A stretch of 64,000 nt of DNA, from positions 186,001-250,000 of the forward strand of contig NZ_FUZQ01000002.1 in NCBI RefSeq assembly GCF_900167525.1. The letters are read 5' to 3'. The notes beneath the pieces were generated by a model. That model saw only the letters and a program-made list of their open reading frames with translations. It was not told where the DNA came from and made no database searches. The translations under genes were made by a program, and so were the position numbers. The stretch is from Krasilnikoviella flava (lineage in GTDB: Bacteria > Actinomycetota > Actinomycetes > Actinomycetales > Cellulomonadaceae). Shown piece by piece: positions 1 through 10,281 of the stretch (position 1 is its first letter; the number at the start of each line of letters is the position of its first letter).

Positions 1-1371
1 GACGTCGAGGCCGCCCCCGCCGTGCTGCTGGCGGGCCTCGAGGCCGAGGAAGAGGCCGGGGTCACGTTCCTGCGGCTGCGCAAGGGGGTGCGTGCCCACG
101 GCACGAGGGTGTGGTCCGTCGCGCCCTTCGCGAGCCGCGGCCTCGCCCGCCTGGACGGCGAGCTGCTGCCCGCCGCACCCGGCACGGAGGCCGAGTGGCT
201 GGGCATCCTCGCGACCCGGGCCGCCGGCGGACTGGTGCCGGCCGACTCCGACGCCGCCGCGCTCGGCGCCGTCGCCGACGGCCTTGCCGCCCCCGGCGCG
301 CTGATCCTCGTGGGCGAGCGGCTCGCGTCGTCGCCCGGTGCGTTCGCCGCCACGCTGCGGCTCGCAGAGGCCACCGGCGCTCGCGTCGCCTGGATCCCGC
401 GGCGCGCGGGGGAGCGTGGCGGAGTCGAGGCCGGGCTGCTGCCCGGGCTGCTGCCGGGCGGTCGCCCGCTGACCGACCCGGCGGCCCGCGCGGAGGTCGC
501 CGCCGCCTGGGCGGTCGACGCCGACGCCTTGCCGGTTGCTCCCGGCCGCGACGTCGCGGAGATCCTCGACGCGCTCTCGGTCGGCCAGCTCGGCGGCGCC
601 CTCGTGGGCGGCGTGGAGCTCGCGGACCTGCCCGACCCGGAGCATGCCCGGCGCGCGCTCGCGGACGCGGGCTTCGTGGTCTCGCTCGAGGTGCGGACGA
701 CCGAGGTCGTCGCGCTCGCAGACGTCGTCCTTCCTGTTGCTCCACCGGCCGAGAGGCCGGGGTCGTACTGGAACTGGGAGGGGCGGGTCCGGGCGTTCGG
801 CCAGGCGCTGGAGTCGGCCGCGCTGCCCGACCACCGGGTGCTCGACGCCCTCGCCGCGCAGGCCGGCGTCGACCTCGGCAGCGCGACGCCTCTCGACGCA
901 CACCGGGCGATCGCGGCGCTGCCTTCGTGGGGCGGCGCCCGGTTGCCGGCGCCGGTGGGCGAGGCCGTCGAGCCGCCCGAGGTGCCGCCGGGCTCCGCCG
1001 TGCTGGCGAGCTGGCACCTGCTGCTCGACGACGGCGCCCTGCAGGACGGCGAGCAGTTCCTCGCCGGCACGGCCAAGCGGCCGGTCGCGCGGATGTCCGC
1101 CGCCACGGCGGCCGCCGTCGACGTGTACGACGGCGACCGGGTGACCGTGGCCACCGACCGCGGCTCCGTGACGGTGCCCGTCGCCATCACGGAGATGGTC
1201 GACCACGTGGTGTGGCTCCCGCTCGCGTCGCGCGGCTGCCGGGTGCACGACACGCTCGGCGCTGCGCCGGGGGACCTGGTGCGGATCTCCCCGGTGGTCG
1301 AGCCTGCCGAGACCGCGAGCGGGGTCTCGACGAGCTCGACCGGCACGAACGAGCAGGGAGGGGCCGCATGA
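1..1371 (+). CDS. nuoG: NADH-quinone oxidoreductase subunit G (5' partial)
   Basis: This is the C-terminal 456 residues of the large peripheral-arm subunit of respiratory complex I, the molybdopterin-oxidoreductase-like part. The N-terminal iron-sulfur domains lie outside the window. The frame is open from base 1 and ends in TGA overlapping the nuoH ATG (ATGA). A segment around [21 protein letters not shown] and the final beta-barrel-like part (around residues 340-430, [15 protein letters not shown]) fit the molybdopterin-dinucleotide-binding fold seen in NuoG. The identification rests mainly on position directly before nuoH-N and on this fold. The last ~25 residues ([15 protein letters not shown]...) are encoded by a palindromic repeat and probably do not belong to the ancestral protein. 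Confidence 0.9.
   Translation, partial: DVEAAPAVLLAGLEAEEEAGVTFLRLRKGVRAHGTRVWSVAPFASRGLARLDGELLPAAPGTEAEWLGILATRAAGGLVPADSDAAALGAVADGLAAPGALILVGERLASSPGAFAATLRLAEATGARVAWIPRRAGERGGVEAGLLPGLLPGGRPLTDPAARAEVAAAWAVDADALPVAPGRDVAEILDALSVGQLGGALVGGVELADLPDPEHARRALADAGFVVSLEVRTTEVVALADVVLPVAPPAERPGSYWNWEGRVRAFGQALESAALPDHRVLDALAAQAGVDLGSATPLDAHRAIAALPSWGGARLPAPVGEAVEPPEVPPGSAVLASWHLLLDDGALQDGEQFLAGTAKRPVARMSAATAAAVDVYDGDRVTVATDRGSVTVPVAITEMVDHVVWLPLASRGCRVHDTLGAAPGDLVRISPVVEPAETASGVSTSSTGTNEQGGAA
1296..1341. repeat. REP-like palindromic repeat inside the 3' end of nuoG
   Basis: The left arm GGTCGAGCCTGCCGAGACC (1296-1314) and right arm GGTCTCGACGAGCTCGACC (1323-1341) are imperfect inverted repeats (16 of 19 positions pair). 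The arms match those of the intergenic copy at 52262-52306. The element is translated in frame as the C-terminal VEPAET...VSTSST tail of NuoG. Confidence 0.75.
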
Positions 1372-2735
1372 TCCCCGGGGTCGCGTCCGACTTCAGCAAC
1401 GACTGGCTGTGGGTGTCGCTGATCAAGGCGGTGCTCATCGTCGTGTTCCTGCTGACCAGCGTGCTCTTCGCGATCTGGTTCGAGCGCAAGGTCGTGGCGC
1501 GCATGCAGGTGCGCCCCGGCCCCAACTGGCACGGCCCGTTCGGCCTGCTGCAGTCGCTCGCGGACGCGATGAAGCTGCTCCTCAAGGAGGACGTGAACGT
1601 CACCCGCGCGGACCGGATCGTGTACCTGCTGGCGCCGATGATCTCGGTGTTCTGCGCGCTGCTGGTGTTCGCGGTCATCCCGTTCGGCCCCGAGGTGACG
1701 ATCCCGTTCACCGAGTACACGACGCCGGCGCAGCTCACCGACTTCCCGGTGGCGGTGCTGTACGTGCTCGCCTGCGCGTCGATGGGCGTGTACGGCATCG
1801 TGCTCGGCGGCTGGTCGTCGGGGTCCACCTACCCGCTGCTCGGGTCGGTGCGGTCCACCGCCCAGGTGATCTCCTACGAGCTGGCCATGGGCCTGTCCCT
1901 GGTGAGCGTGTTCATCATGGCCGGCTCGATGTCGACCTCCCAGATCGTGGCCTCGCAGACGAGCATCTGGTGGTTCCTGCCCCTGCTGCCCGCCTTCGTC
2001 GTCTACGTGATCTCGATGATCGGCGAGACGAACCGGCTCCCGTTCGACCTGCCGGAGGCCGAGGGCGAGCTCGTCTCCGGCTACATGACCGAGTACAGCT
2101 CGATGAAGTTCGCCTGGTTCTTCCTGGCGGAGTACATCAACATGCTCAACGTGTCCGCGGTCGCCACCACGCTGTTCCTCGGCGGGTGGCGGGCGCCGTG
2201 GCCCCTGTCGGCCGTCAACGACGGCATGTTCAACACCGGCTGGTGGCCGGTGCTGTGGTTCCTCGCCAAGCTCTGGCTGGTCATGTTCGTGTTCGTCTGG
2301 GTGCGCGGCACGCTGCTGCGGCTGCGCTACGACCAGTTCATGTCGTTCGGCTGGAAGGTGCTCATCCCGGTCGCGCTGGCGTGGGTCGTGGTGCTGAGCG
2401 TGTTCCAGTACCTCGGCCTCGCGGGCGTCACCCGCACGCAGCTCATCACCGGCGTCGCCGTCGCGGCCGTCGTGGTCATCGCCCTCCTGTGGCTCTGGCC
2501 CGACCGCAAGGGCGCGGCCGCGAAGGAGGCCGCCGGCTCCGGGCCGCCGGGTGCCCCGCACCGCCCGGCGGGGGAGTTCGACGCCTTCGCCGACGGGTTC
2601 CCCGTGCCGCCCCTGCCCGGGCAGGCCCTGCCGCCGTCGCCCCGCGCGCGCCGGCACGTCATGCAGGCCTCCGAGGTCCCCGGCGCCCCCGCCGCGCCCC
2701 CCTCCGCCGTCGACCGATCCGAGGAGACGCGATGA
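1368..2735 (+). CDS. nuoH: NADH-quinone oxidoreductase subunit H
   Basis: Membrane subunit of complex I that forms much of the quinone-binding pocket and the junction with the proton-pumping arm. The 455-residue protein has about eight hydrophobic helices. It carries the family hallmarks [20 protein letters not shown] near residue 40 and the loop [20 protein letters not shown] near residue 220, whose acidic residues line the quinone tunnel. The ATG overlaps the nuoG stop by four bases and the TGA overlaps the nuoI ATG, so translation is coupled. The tail after about residue 385 is Pro/Ala-rich and soluble. It makes the protein clearly longer than the ~325 residues of the E. coli subunit, which is usual for actinobacterial NuoH. 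Confidence 0.97.
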   Translation: MIPGVASDFSNDWLWVSLIKAVLIVVFLLTSVLFAIWFERKVVARMQVRPGPNWHGPFGLLQSLADAMKLLLKEDVNVTRADRIVYLLAPMISVFCALLVFAVIPFGPEVTIPFTEYTTPAQLTDFPVAVLYVLACASMGVYGIVLGGWSSGSTYPLLGSVRSTAQVISYELAMGLSLVSVFIMAGSMSTSQIVASQTSIWWFLPLLPAFVVYVISMIGETNRLPFDLPEAEGELVSGYMTEYSSMKFAWFFLAEYINMLNVSAVATTLFLGGWRAPWPLSAVNDGMFNTGWWPVLWFLAKLWLVMFVFVWVRGTLLRLRYDQFMSFGWKVLIPVALAWVVVLSVFQYLGLAGVTRTQLITGVAVAAVVVIALLWLWPDRKGAAAKEAAGSGPPGAPHRPAGEFDAFADGFPVPPLPGQALPPSPRARRHVMQASEVPGAPAAPPSAVDRSEETR

Positions 2736-3511
2736 CCGACAAGCCGTACGAGCCGCTGCGCCCGTCCAAGGGGCCGCTGGGGGACCTGTTCGCCCCGGTC
2801 GCCGGGTTCGGTGTGACCTTCTCGTCGATGTTCCGTCCCACCGTGACGGAGCAGTACCCGCGCACGAAGACAGCGCCGCAGCGCCGGTACCACGGCCGTC
2901 ACCAGCTCAACCGCTACGCGGACGGGCTGGAGAAGTGCATCGGCTGCGAGCTGTGCGCCTGGGCATGCCCCGCGGACGCGATCTACGTGGAGGGCGCGGA
3001 CAACGCCGAGCTGCCCGACGGCGAGCACATGTCGCCCGGCGAGCGGTACGGCCGCGTCTACCAGATCAACTACCTGCGGTGCATCTTCTGCGGGCTGTGC
3101 ATCGAGGCGTGCCCCACCCGGGCGCTCACGATGACCAACGACTACGAGCTCGCCGGCCCCGACCGCGCCGGGATGATCTACGAGAAGAAGGACCTGCTCG
3201 CTCCGCTCGCCGAGGGGATGCTCGCCGCACCGCACCCGATGGCCGAGGGCACGACGGACACCGAGTACTACCGCGGCGAGGTCACGGCCCCGACGGCGGA
3301 GCAGGTGGCGTGGGTGCGCGAGCACCGTCCCGACGACCCGACGCTGGGCGCCGCCGAGAAGGTGGTGGAGGGCGACGCGGCGCCGCCCACCCCGCGCCGG
3401 CACCGGCTGCGGGGCAGCGCGACCAAGGCGGCCGTCGCGACGCGCCAGGCCGCGGAGGGCGGGCACGTCGCGACGCTCCCCACCCCCGACGTGTCGGACG
3501 GCCGGCCGTGA
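2732..3511 (+). CDS. nuoI: NADH-quinone oxidoreductase subunit I
   Basis: Hydrophilic ferredoxin-like subunit that carries the two tetranuclear clusters (N6a/N6b) passing electrons towards cluster N2 and quinone. The protein has 259 residues. Two complete CxxCxxCxxxCP motifs are visible: C69/C72/C75/C79 ([13 protein letters not shown]) and C117/C120/C123/C127 ([13 protein letters not shown]). ATG is shared with the nuoH stop (ATGA), and the stop overlaps the GTG of nuoJ. The C-terminal ~60 residues after the 8Fe core are charged and low in conservation signal, longer than in E. coli. Confidence 0.97.
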   Translation: MTDKPYEPLRPSKGPLGDLFAPVAGFGVTFSSMFRPTVTEQYPRTKTAPQRRYHGRHQLNRYADGLEKCIGCELCAWACPADAIYVEGADNAELPDGEHMSPGERYGRVYQINYLRCIFCGLCIEACPTRALTMTNDYELAGPDRAGMIYEKKDLLAPLAEGMLAAPHPMAEGTTDTEYYRGEVTAPTAEQVAWVREHRPDDPTLGAAEKVVEGDAAPPTPRRHRLRGSATKAAVATRQAAEGGHVATLPTPDVSDGRP

Positions 3512-4416
3512 CCGCGTCGGGCGCGGAGGCCGCGCTGTTCTGGGTGCTCGCGCCGCTCATGGTGCTGGCCGCCCTCGGGCTGCTGTTCGCCCGCAAGGCG
3601 GTGCACGCCGCGGTGTGCGTGATGTTCGTGATGGTCGGGCTGGCCATCCTGTACGTGGCGCAGGAGGCGCCGTTCCTCGGCGTCGTGCAGGTGGTCGTGT
3701 ACACGGGCGCCGTGATGATGCTCTTCCTGTTCGTGCTGATGCTCGTGGGCGTCGACGCGGCGGACTCGCTCACCGAGACCATCAAGGGTCAGCGCTGGGT
3801 AGGCGTGCTGCTCGGCCTCGGGCTGGTCGTGGTGCTGCTCGGCGTGATCGCGCAGGCCACGTTCCCGCCCGCGGTCGGCCTCGCCGAGGCGAACGCGGTC
3901 ACCAACCCCGTGGCCCTGGCCCGGGTGCTGCTGGGCGACTACGTCCTCGCGATGGAGGTGGTCGGCGTCCTGCTGGTGACCGCCGCGCTCGCAGGGCTGG
4001 TGCTCACGCACCGTCGCCGCCTCAGCGTGCGGCCGACGCAGCGGGTGCTCGCGGCCGCGCGCGTGGCGGCGCTCCCGCAGGGCCGGACGCTCACGCCCCT
4101 GCCCGCACCCGGCGTCTACGCGCAGAACAACGCCATGGACACGCCCGCGCTCGGCCCCGACGGCGAGCCGCTGCCGCACTCCGTGCCCCGCGTGCTGCGC
4201 ATCCGCGGCCAGGAGCGGTCGGCCACCGCCGTGCTCGCCGAGGAGGAGACGCTCGTGGCGCGCGACGACCTGCGACTCATCGGCGTCGGGCCGACGTCCG
4301 GAGAGGCGGTACCAGCGCCGGTCGGGCTTGTCGAGACCACGTCCGGGGCGTCGCCAGGCTCGACCACCGGCGGGACGGGCACGACCGGCGAGGACGAGGA
4401 CGGGGGGGTGCGCTGA
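3508..4416 (+). CDS. nuoJ: NADH-quinone oxidoreductase subunit J
   Basis: Antiporter-arm membrane subunit of complex I. The GTG start overlaps the nuoI stop (GTGA). The first ~175 residues hold five hydrophobic helices, including the signature [20 protein letters not shown] with the pi-bulge region of TM3. The protein has 302 residues against about 180 in E. coli. The extra ~120 residues are a soluble tail starting near [12 protein letters not shown]. Its end ([20 protein letters not shown]) is encoded by a degenerate copy of the palindromic repeat also found in nuoG and nuoM. The stop TGA overlaps the ATG of nuoK. Confidence 0.96.
   Translation: MTASGAEAALFWVLAPLMVLAALGLLFARKAVHAAVCVMFVMVGLAILYVAQEAPFLGVVQVVVYTGAVMMLFLFVLMLVGVDAADSLTETIKGQRWVGVLLGLGLVVVLLGVIAQATFPPAVGLAEANAVTNPVALARVLLGDYVLAMEVVGVLLVTAALAGLVLTHRRRLSVRPTQRVLAAARVAALPQGRTLTPLPAPGVYAQNNAMDTPALGPDGEPLPHSVPRVLRIRGQERSATAVLAEEETLVARDDLRLIGVGPTSGEAVPAPVGLVETTSGASPGSTTGGTGTTGEDEDGGVR
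4320..4365. repeat. Degenerate REP-like repeat inside the 3' end of nuoJ
   Basis: GGTCGGGCTTGTCGAGACC (4320-4338) and the right-arm remnant TCGCCAGGCTCGACC (4351-4365) match the arms of the repeat at 52262-52306 with several substitutions. The element is read in frame near the end of NuoJ as VGLVETT...SPGSTT. Confidence 0.6.
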
Positions 4417-4715
4417 TGGAGATCACGAACTATCTGGGGCTGGCCGCGATCCTCTTCGCGATCGGCGCGACGACGGTGCTGCTGCGCCGCAACGCGATCG
4501 TGGTGTTCATGGGCGTCGAGCTCATGCTCAACGCCACCAACCTCGCGTTCGTCACGTTCGCGCGCATCCACGGCGACGTGACCGGCCAGGTGCTCGCCTT
4601 CTTCGTCATGGTGGTCGCGGCCGCCGAGGTCGTGGTGGGGCTCGCGATCATCATCACGATCTTCCGCTCCCGCCGGTCGGCCTCGGTCGACGACGTCAAC
4701 CTGCTCAACAGCTGA
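4416..4715 (+). CDS. nuoK: NADH-quinone oxidoreductase subunit K
   Basis: Small (99-residue) three-helix membrane subunit of complex I, homologous to MrpC of multi-subunit cation/proton antiporters. The conserved membrane glutamate sits in [18 protein letters not shown] (TM2), and a second acidic residue lies in TM3 ([12 protein letters not shown]). Length is exactly the family norm. ATG overlaps the nuoJ TGA by one base (TGATG). nuoL follows after 10 bp. Confidence 0.97.
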   Translation: MEITNYLGLAAILFAIGATTVLLRRNAIVVFMGVELMLNATNLAFVTFARIHGDVTGQVLAFFVMVVAAAEVVVGLAIIITIFRSRRSASVDDVNLLNS

Positions 4716-4725
4716 GAGGCGATCG

Positions 4726-6657
4726 ATGACGATGCAGACTCTCTCCCTCGCGCCCTGGCTGGTCGCGACCCCGATGGTCGGCGCCCTCGTGCTCCTGGTC
4801 GCCGGGCGGCGCACGGACCGGTGGGGGCACTGGCTGGGCGTGCTGGCCAGCGCCGCGACGTTCGTCGTCGGGCTGGTGATGCTGCTCGACATGCTCGGCA
4901 CCCCCGCCGACCAGCGGGTGGGCACGCACACCGTGGGCACGTGGATCGACTCGGGCCCGCTGCACGTGGACCTCGGGTTCCAGGTGGACCCGTTGTCGAT
5001 GACGTTCGTGATGCTGGTGACGTTCGTCGGCACGCTGATCCACGTGTACTCGGTGGCGTACATGGACCACGACGTCGACCGGCGCCGCTTCTTCGGCTAC
5101 CTCAACCTGTTCGTGGCGGCGATGCTGCTGCTGGTGCTCGCCGACTCCTACCTGCTGCTCTTCGTCGGCTGGGAGGGCGTGGGCCTCGCGTCGTTCCTGC
5201 TCATCGGCTTCTGGGACGGCAAGCGGGAGAACGCGGTCGCGGGCAAGAAGGCCTTCGTCATGAACCGCGTGGGCGACATGGGGCTCATCGTCGCGATGAT
5301 GCTCCTGCTCGCGACGTTCGGGGCCGTCGACTTCGGCACGGTGCTGCCGGCGGCGGGCGAGGGCGCGGCGGCGGCCGGTGAGGGCACGATGACGGCGATC
5401 GGCCTCATGCTGCTGCTGGCGGCGTGCGGCAAGTCGGCCCAGCTGCCGCTCCAGGCCTGGCTCGGGGACGCGATGGCCGGCCCGACTCCGGTGTCCGCAC
5501 TCATCCACGCGGCCACGATGGTGACCGCCGGCGTGTACCTGCTGGTGCGCTCCGGCCCGCTGCTGGAGGCCGCGCCCGACGCGCAGCTCGTCGTCGCGAT
5601 CGTCGGCGCGCTGACCTTGCTGTTCGGCGCGATCGTCGGCTGTGCCAAGGACGACATCAAGAAGGCGCTCGCGGCGTCGACGATGTCGCAGATCGGCTAC
5701 ATGATGCTCGCCGCCGGGCTCGGCCCGGTCGGGTACGCGTTCGCGATCTTCCACCTGCTCACCCACGGCTTCTTCAAGGCGGGCCTGTTCCTCGGTGCCG
5801 GCTCGGTGATGCACGCGATGGACGACGACGTGAACATGCGCCGGTTCGGCGGCCTCGCCCGCCTGCTGCCGGTCACGGCGATCACGATGGGCCTGGGCTG
5901 GCTCGCGATCCTGGGCGTCCCGCCGTTCTCCGGCTTCTGGTCGAAGGACAAGATCATCGAGGCGGCGTTCGTCGGCGAGGGCTGGCGGCCGTGGGTGTTC
6001 GGCCTGACGGCTCTGCTCGGCGCCGGGATCACGGCGTACTACATGTCGCGGCTGTTCTTCATGACGTTCGCCGGGCGGCGGCGCTGGAGCGACGGCGGCC
6101 CCGGCGACGACGGCGCCCCGGAGCGGCACCCCCACGAGTCTTCGCGGCTGATGACCTGGCCGATGATCGTGTTGGCGGTGGGTTCCGTGGCCCTCGGCGG
6201 GATCCTGGCCCTGGGCGACCGGTTCGTCACCTGGCTGGAGCCGGTCACCGGGCATGCCGAGCACCACGAGCCGGTGCTGCCGGTGTGGCTGCTCGTGACG
6301 CTCACCCTGCTGCTGGTGCTGCTCGGCGCGTTCCTCGCGTTCCGGCAGTACGCGGTCGCGGCCGTGCCGGTGGAGCCGCCGCCGGCACCGGCCCTCGTGC
6401 GGGCGGCCCGCGTCGACCTGCACCAGGACGACGTCAACGAGTCGCTCGTGATGCGGCCGGGGCAGTACCTGACGCGGGCGCTCGTGTATTCGGACCGCAC
6501 GGCGGTGGACGGCGGCTGGCTGGGGCTGGCGGGCGGCATCGGCCGGCTCGGCGCGAGGCTGCGCAGGTTCCAGAACGGCTACGTCCGGTCGTACGCGGCG
6601 ACGATGCTCGGCGGCCTCGGGGTCGTCGCGCTCGTCGTCTGGGTGCTGGCGAGCTGA
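4726..6657 (+). CDS. nuoL: NADH-quinone oxidoreductase subunit L
   Basis: Largest proton-pumping antiporter-like subunit at the distal end of the complex I membrane arm. The protein has 643 residues with many hydrophobic helices. Family hallmarks are visible: [43 protein letters not shown] (conserved TM5 Glu), the [20 protein letters not shown] lysine/histidine channel region, and [20 protein letters not shown]-like text (here [12 protein letters not shown]). The C-terminal part contains the lateral helix and the last TM helix ([17 protein letters not shown]). ATGACGATG gives two possible starts; 4726 keeps the usual spacing after nuoK. Confidence 0.97.
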   Translation: MTMQTLSLAPWLVATPMVGALVLLVAGRRTDRWGHWLGVLASAATFVVGLVMLLDMLGTPADQRVGTHTVGTWIDSGPLHVDLGFQVDPLSMTFVMLVTFVGTLIHVYSVAYMDHDVDRRRFFGYLNLFVAAMLLLVLADSYLLLFVGWEGVGLASFLLIGFWDGKRENAVAGKKAFVMNRVGDMGLIVAMMLLLATFGAVDFGTVLPAAGEGAAAAGEGTMTAIGLMLLLAACGKSAQLPLQAWLGDAMAGPTPVSALIHAATMVTAGVYLLVRSGPLLEAAPDAQLVVAIVGALTLLFGAIVGCAKDDIKKALAASTMSQIGYMMLAAGLGPVGYAFAIFHLLTHGFFKAGLFLGAGSVMHAMDDDVNMRRFGGLARLLPVTAITMGLGWLAILGVPPFSGFWSKDKIIEAAFVGEGWRPWVFGLTALLGAGITAYYMSRLFFMTFAGRRRWSDGGPGDDGAPERHPHESSRLMTWPMIVLAVGSVALGGILALGDRFVTWLEPVTGHAEHHEPVLPVWLLVTLTLLLVLLGAFLAFRQYAVAAVPVEPPPAPALVRAARVDLHQDDVNESLVMRPGQYLTRALVYSDRTAVDGGWLGLAGGIGRLGARLRRFQNGYVRSYAATMLGGLGVVALVVWVLAS

Positions 6658-6738
6658 GCGGGCGATGGCGGGAGCGATGGCGATGACGCCCAAGATGACG
6701 CCCACGATGACGACGTCGACGACGAAGGACGGGGAAGC

Positions 6739-8397
6739 ATGACGATGTCCACAGGGTTCCCCTGGCTCACGGTCCTCATCGTGTGGCCCCTGGTGGCGGC
6801 GGCCGCGACCGCGCTCACCGGCGTCGGCCGGGGCCGGCCGGCCGCCGGGGTCACCGGCACGGGCCGGTTCGGGGCGGGCTCGGCCCGCACGGTCGCGCTC
6901 GTGGGCGCGCTGGTGGAGGTGGCGCTGCTGGTCGGCGCGTTCGCGGCGTTCGACACGGGCGACGCGGGCAGCCACCAGCTCGCCGAGACGCACGCCTGGA
7001 TCCCCGCGCTCGGCGCGAGCTACGCCGTCGGCGTCGACGGCGTGGGCCTGCTGCTGGTGGCGCTCTCGGTGGGGCTGGTGCCGCTGGTGATCCTCGCCGC
7101 CTGGCGGGAGCAGGGCGGCGACCACGTGCGCCTGCGCCGGTACCTCGCGACGGTGCTGCTGCTCGAGGCCTTCATGGTGACGGTCTTCGTGGCGCGGGAC
7201 GTGTTCCTGTTCTACGTGGTCTTCGAGGCCATGCTGATCCCGGCGTACTTCCTCATCGGCGGGTTCGGGCAGGGGCCCCAGCGCCGGTACGCGGCCGTGA
7301 AGTTCCTGCTCTTCTCGCTGGCGGGCGGGCTGGTCATGCTGGTGGGAGTCATCGCCCTGTACCTGCAGGTGCCGGCGGCTGACCGCGGGCCGCAGACGTT
7401 CCTCACCGACAACCTCACCGGGCTGACGCTCGACCCGACGGCCGAGAAGCTCATGTTCTGCGCCTTCTTCCTCGCGTTCGCGATCAAGGCGCCGATGTTC
7501 CCCGTGCACTCGTGGCTGCCCGACGTCACGCAGCACGCGACCCCCGGCACCTCGACGCTGCTCATCTGCGTGCTGGACAAGGTGGGCACCTTCGGGATGC
7601 TGACCCTCTGCCTGCCGCTGTTCCCCGAGGCCAGCCGGTGGGCGGCACCCTTCGTGGTCGTGCTCGCCGTGATCTCGATCCTGTACGGCGCGATCCTCGC
7701 CATCGGGCAGCAGGACGTGCTGCGGCTCATCGGCTACACCTCGGTGTCGCACTTCGGGTTCATCATCCTGGGCATCTTCACGTTCACGTCGCTCGGCACG
7801 GCCGGCTCCGGCCTGATGATGCTCAACCACGGCATCTCCACCGGGGCGCTGTTCCTGATCGCCGGGTTCGCGATCGCGCGGCACCCGCGCCAGAGCCAGC
7901 TCATCGGCGACTACGGCGGCCTGCGCCGGGTCGCGCCGATCCTGGGCGGCACGTTCCTCGTCGCGGGCCTGTCCGCGGCGGCGCTGCCCGGCCTGGCGAC
8001 GTTCGTCTCGGAGATCATGGTGTTCCTCGGGTCGTACGCCCGCTGGCCCGCCGCCGTGCTCGTGGCCGTGCCCGCCGTCGTCCTCGCCGCGGTCTACGTG
8101 CTGCTCACCTACCAGCGCATGTTCACCGGCGCCACGACGCCCGAGCTCGCGGACGCCCGCGACCTCGACGGCCGCGAGAAGACGGTCGCCGGCGTGCTCG
8201 TCGGCGCGCTGCTCGTCCTCGGCCTCGTGCCCGGCCCGGTGCTCGACTACGTGCGGGCGCCCGGCGAGGTCGCCGTCGAGCAGGTCGGCGAGACGGACCC
8301 GCCACCGGCGGTGGAGCCTGCCGCGTCGTCGGCCGAGCCTGTCGGGACCACGACGGCCTCGACCACTGGAAGCGTGACCGAGGGGAGCCCGCTGTGA
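6739..8397 (+). CDS. nuoM: NADH-quinone oxidoreductase subunit M
   Basis: Antiporter-like proton-pumping subunit of complex I, 552 residues. Diagnostic stretches are FYVVFEAMLIPAYFLIGGFG (conserved TM5 Glu), FLAFAIKAPMFPVHSWLPD (conserved Lys) and AILAIGQQDVLRLIGYTSVS. An SD-like GGGGAAG sits just before ATG 6739. The 81-bp gap after nuoL is the largest in the operon and holds only GATGACG-rich sequence. The last ~30 residues (VEPAASSAEPVGTTTASTTG) are read from a palindromic-repeat copy. The stop overlaps the GTG of nuoN. Confidence 0.97.
   Translation: MTMSTGFPWLTVLIVWPLVAAAATALTGVGRGRPAAGVTGTGRFGAGSARTVALVGALVEVALLVGAFAAFDTGDAGSHQLAETHAWIPALGASYAVGVDGVGLLLVALSVGLVPLVILAAWREQGGDHVRLRRYLATVLLLEAFMVTVFVARDVFLFYVVFEAMLIPAYFLIGGFGQGPQRRYAAVKFLLFSLAGGLVMLVGVIALYLQVPAADRGPQTFLTDNLTGLTLDPTAEKLMFCAFFLAFAIKAPMFPVHSWLPDVTQHATPGTSTLLICVLDKVGTFGMLTLCLPLFPEASRWAAPFVVVLAVISILYGAILAIGQQDVLRLIGYTSVSHFGFIILGIFTFTSLGTAGSGLMMLNHGISTGALFLIAGFAIARHPRQSQLIGDYGGLRRVAPILGGTFLVAGLSAAALPGLATFVSEIMVFLGSYARWPAAVLVAVPAVVLAAVYVLLTYQRMFTGATTPELADARDLDGREKTVAGVLVGALLVLGLVPGPVLDYVRAPGEVAVEQVGETDPPPAVEPAASSAEPVGTTTASTTGSVTEGSPL
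8332..8364. repeat. Degenerate REP-like repeat inside the 3' end of nuoM
   Basis: The sequence GCCGAGCCTGTCGGGACC (8332-8349) followed by GGCCTCGACC (8355-8364) matches the left and right arms of the palindromic repeat family. A partial extra left arm (GTGGAGCCTGCCG) lies at 8311-8323. The element is translated near the NuoM C-terminus. Confidence 0.6.
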
Positions 8398-10160
8398 ACG
8401 AGTTCGTCGCCCCGCCCATCGACTGGGCGGCCGTCTCCCCGGTGCTGGTCGTGCTCGCCGCGGGCGTCCTCGGCGTCCTGCTGGAGGCGTTCGTCCCGGC
8501 TCGCGCCCGTCGCGCCACGCAGCTCACGCTCACCCTGGCGGCGCTCGCGGGCTCGCTCGTGGCGGTCGGGATGCTGTGGGACCGGGTGCAGGAGAACGCG
8601 GTGTCGGTGGTGGGCGGTTCGTACCTGCTGACGCCGTTCGGCCTCGGCGTGCAGGCCGTGATCGGGGTGTGCGCGCTGCTGGGCGTGCTCGTCGTCGCGG
8701 AGCGCACCACCACGGGCCAGGACGCGTTCGCGCCGGCGGCGGCCGCCGTGCCGGGCACGGCGTACGAGGACGAGACCCGCCGGGCGGGCCTGCAGCAGAC
8801 CGAGATCTACCCGCTGATGCTGTTCGCGACCGGCGGCATGCTGCTGTTCCCGGCCACGGACGACCTCATCGTCATGTTCGTCGCGCTCGAGGTGCTGTCC
8901 CTCCCGCTGTACGTGCTGTGCGCGACGGCGCGCCGGCGCCGGCTGCTCAGCCAGGAGGCCGCGTTCAAGTACTTCGTGCTCGGCGCGTTCGCCTCCGCGC
9001 TGTTCGTCTTCGGCATCGCGCTCGTCTACGGCTTCGCCGGCACGGTGCGGCTGCAGGGCGTGGTCCAGGTGCTCGCGGACCCGGTCACCTCGCCGCTCGG
9101 GTCGATGACCGCGCTCGTGGTCGTCGGGCTGCTGCTGGTGCTCAGCGGCCTGCTGTTCAAGATCGGCGCGGCGCCGTTCCACGCCTGGACGCCGGACGTG
9201 TACCAGGGCGCCCCCACGCCGATCACGGGCTTCATGGCGGCGTGCACCAAGGCCGCCGCGATAGGGGCTCTGGTGCGGGTGCTGTTCACGCTGGCGAACG
9301 GCCTCGACCCGGCCACGCGGCACGACGTCGAGGTCGCGCTGTGGTCGGTCGCCATCCTCACGATGCTCGTCGGCACCGTCGCCGGCGCCGTGCAGACCGA
9401 CGTCAAGCGGATGCTCGCGTACTCGTCGATCGCGCACGCGGGCTTCCTCGTCGTGGGCCTGGTCGGGATGGACCAGGTCGGCTCGCAGGCCGTGCTGTTC
9501 TACCTGCTCGCGTACGGGCTGGCCACGATCGGCGCCTTCGCCGTCGTGACCCTGGTGCGCGAGCAGACGGTCTCTCCGGGCTCGTCGGCGGAGACCCGGG
9601 TCCCGACCGGCGAGGTGCCGGACGACGGCGTCGTCCTCGGCGAGGCCACCCGGCTGGCGCAGTGGGCGGGCCTGGGCCGCAAGGCCCCGTGGCTCACCGC
9701 GGCGTTCTCGCTGTTCCTGCTGTCGATGGCGGGGATCCCGCTCACGGCCGGGTTCGTGGCGAAGTTCGGCGTCTTCTCGGCCGCGGTCGAGGCGGGGGCG
9801 TGGCCGCTCGCGCTGCTCGGCGTCCTCGCCTCCGCCGTCGCGGTGTTCTTCTACGTGCGCGTCATCGTGCTCATGGTGCTCACTCCCCCCACGGACCACG
9901 AGGCCGCGGGGGCGTCGGCAGGGCAGGAGCCCGCTACGGGCGGAACGGACGGCGCGCCCGCGCCCGCCGGGTCCGGGACGGCGACCCTCACGGGCGCCGC
10001 GACGCGCACCCTGGTCTCGCGCACCGTCGTCACGGTGGTCGGCTCCCGCGGTCCGGCGGCGTTCGCCATCGCCGTGTGCGCGGTGGGCGTGCTGCTGCTG
10101 GGCATCCTCCCGGCGGGAGCGCTGGACCTCGTCGCCCAGGCCGCGCAGTTCCGGCCCTGA
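8394..10160 (+). CDS. nuoN: NADH-quinone oxidoreductase subunit N
   Basis: Third antiporter-like subunit of complex I and last gene of the operon. The GTG start is shared with the nuoM stop (GTGA). The protein has 588 residues, about 100 longer than E. coli NuoN; much of the extra length is in hydrophilic loops (around residues 395-420 and 500-540). Hallmarks: DLIVMFVALEVLSLPLYVLC (conserved Glu), LFKIGAAPFHAWTPDVYQGA (conserved Lys) and QTDVKRMLAYSSIAHAGF. A GC-rich hairpin follows 12 bp after the stop. Confidence 0.97.
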   Translation: MNEFVAPPIDWAAVSPVLVVLAAGVLGVLLEAFVPARARRATQLTLTLAALAGSLVAVGMLWDRVQENAVSVVGGSYLLTPFGLGVQAVIGVCALLGVLVVAERTTTGQDAFAPAAAAVPGTAYEDETRRAGLQQTEIYPLMLFATGGMLLFPATDDLIVMFVALEVLSLPLYVLCATARRRRLLSQEAAFKYFVLGAFASALFVFGIALVYGFAGTVRLQGVVQVLADPVTSPLGSMTALVVVGLLLVLSGLLFKIGAAPFHAWTPDVYQGAPTPITGFMAACTKAAAIGALVRVLFTLANGLDPATRHDVEVALWSVAILTMLVGTVAGAVQTDVKRMLAYSSIAHAGFLVVGLVGMDQVGSQAVLFYLLAYGLATIGAFAVVTLVREQTVSPGSSAETRVPTGEVPDDGVVLGEATRLAQWAGLGRKAPWLTAAFSLFLLSMAGIPLTAGFVAKFGVFSAAVEAGAWPLALLGVLASAVAVFFYVRVIVLMVLTPPTDHEAAGASAGQEPATGGTDGAPAPAGSGTATLTGAATRTLVSRTVVTVVGSRGPAAFAIAVCAVGVLLLGILPAGALDLVAQAAQFRP

Positions 10161-10171
10161 CCGCGGGGCGT

Positions 10172-10202
10172 CCCCGGGGTCCGCGGCGCGCGGCCCCCGG
10201 GG
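10172..10202 (+). terminator. Hairpin after the nuo operon
   Basis: CCCCGGGG-t-CCGCG (10172-10185) pairs with CGCGG-c-CCCCGGGG (10189-10202) around a 3-nt GCG loop. No T-tract follows, as is common in high-GC actinobacteria. Confidence 0.55.
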
Positions 10203-10266
10203 CAGCCGTGAGGCATGCGACGCGTCCGTGGGCCGTTTCGGTGCAGTGTTCGGCGCCGTGGGCGGA

Positions 10267-10281
10267 TAGGTTCGGACCGTG
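10267..10281 (+). promoter_or_regulatory. Possible leaderless promoter of the polyprenyl synthase gene
   Basis: TAGGTT at 10267-10272 fits a TANNNT -10 hexamer and ends six bases before the GTG start at 10279. Transcription would then begin at or next to the start codon. No clear Shine-Dalgarno sequence lies upstream of the GTG, in keeping with a leaderless mRNA. No strong -35 is seen. Confidence 0.4.

Noticed and set aside
6658-6738. GATGACG-rich gap between nuoL and nuoM as a possible small ORF
   Set aside because: No frame with a supported start and RBS other than the nuoM leader itself; codon use is repetitive.
4705-7884. A 1059-codon minus-strand frame opposite nuoL/nuoM
   Set aside because: Composition (Gln/His/Arg/Glu repeats) is a shadow of the hydrophobic nuo frames; no domain is recognisable.
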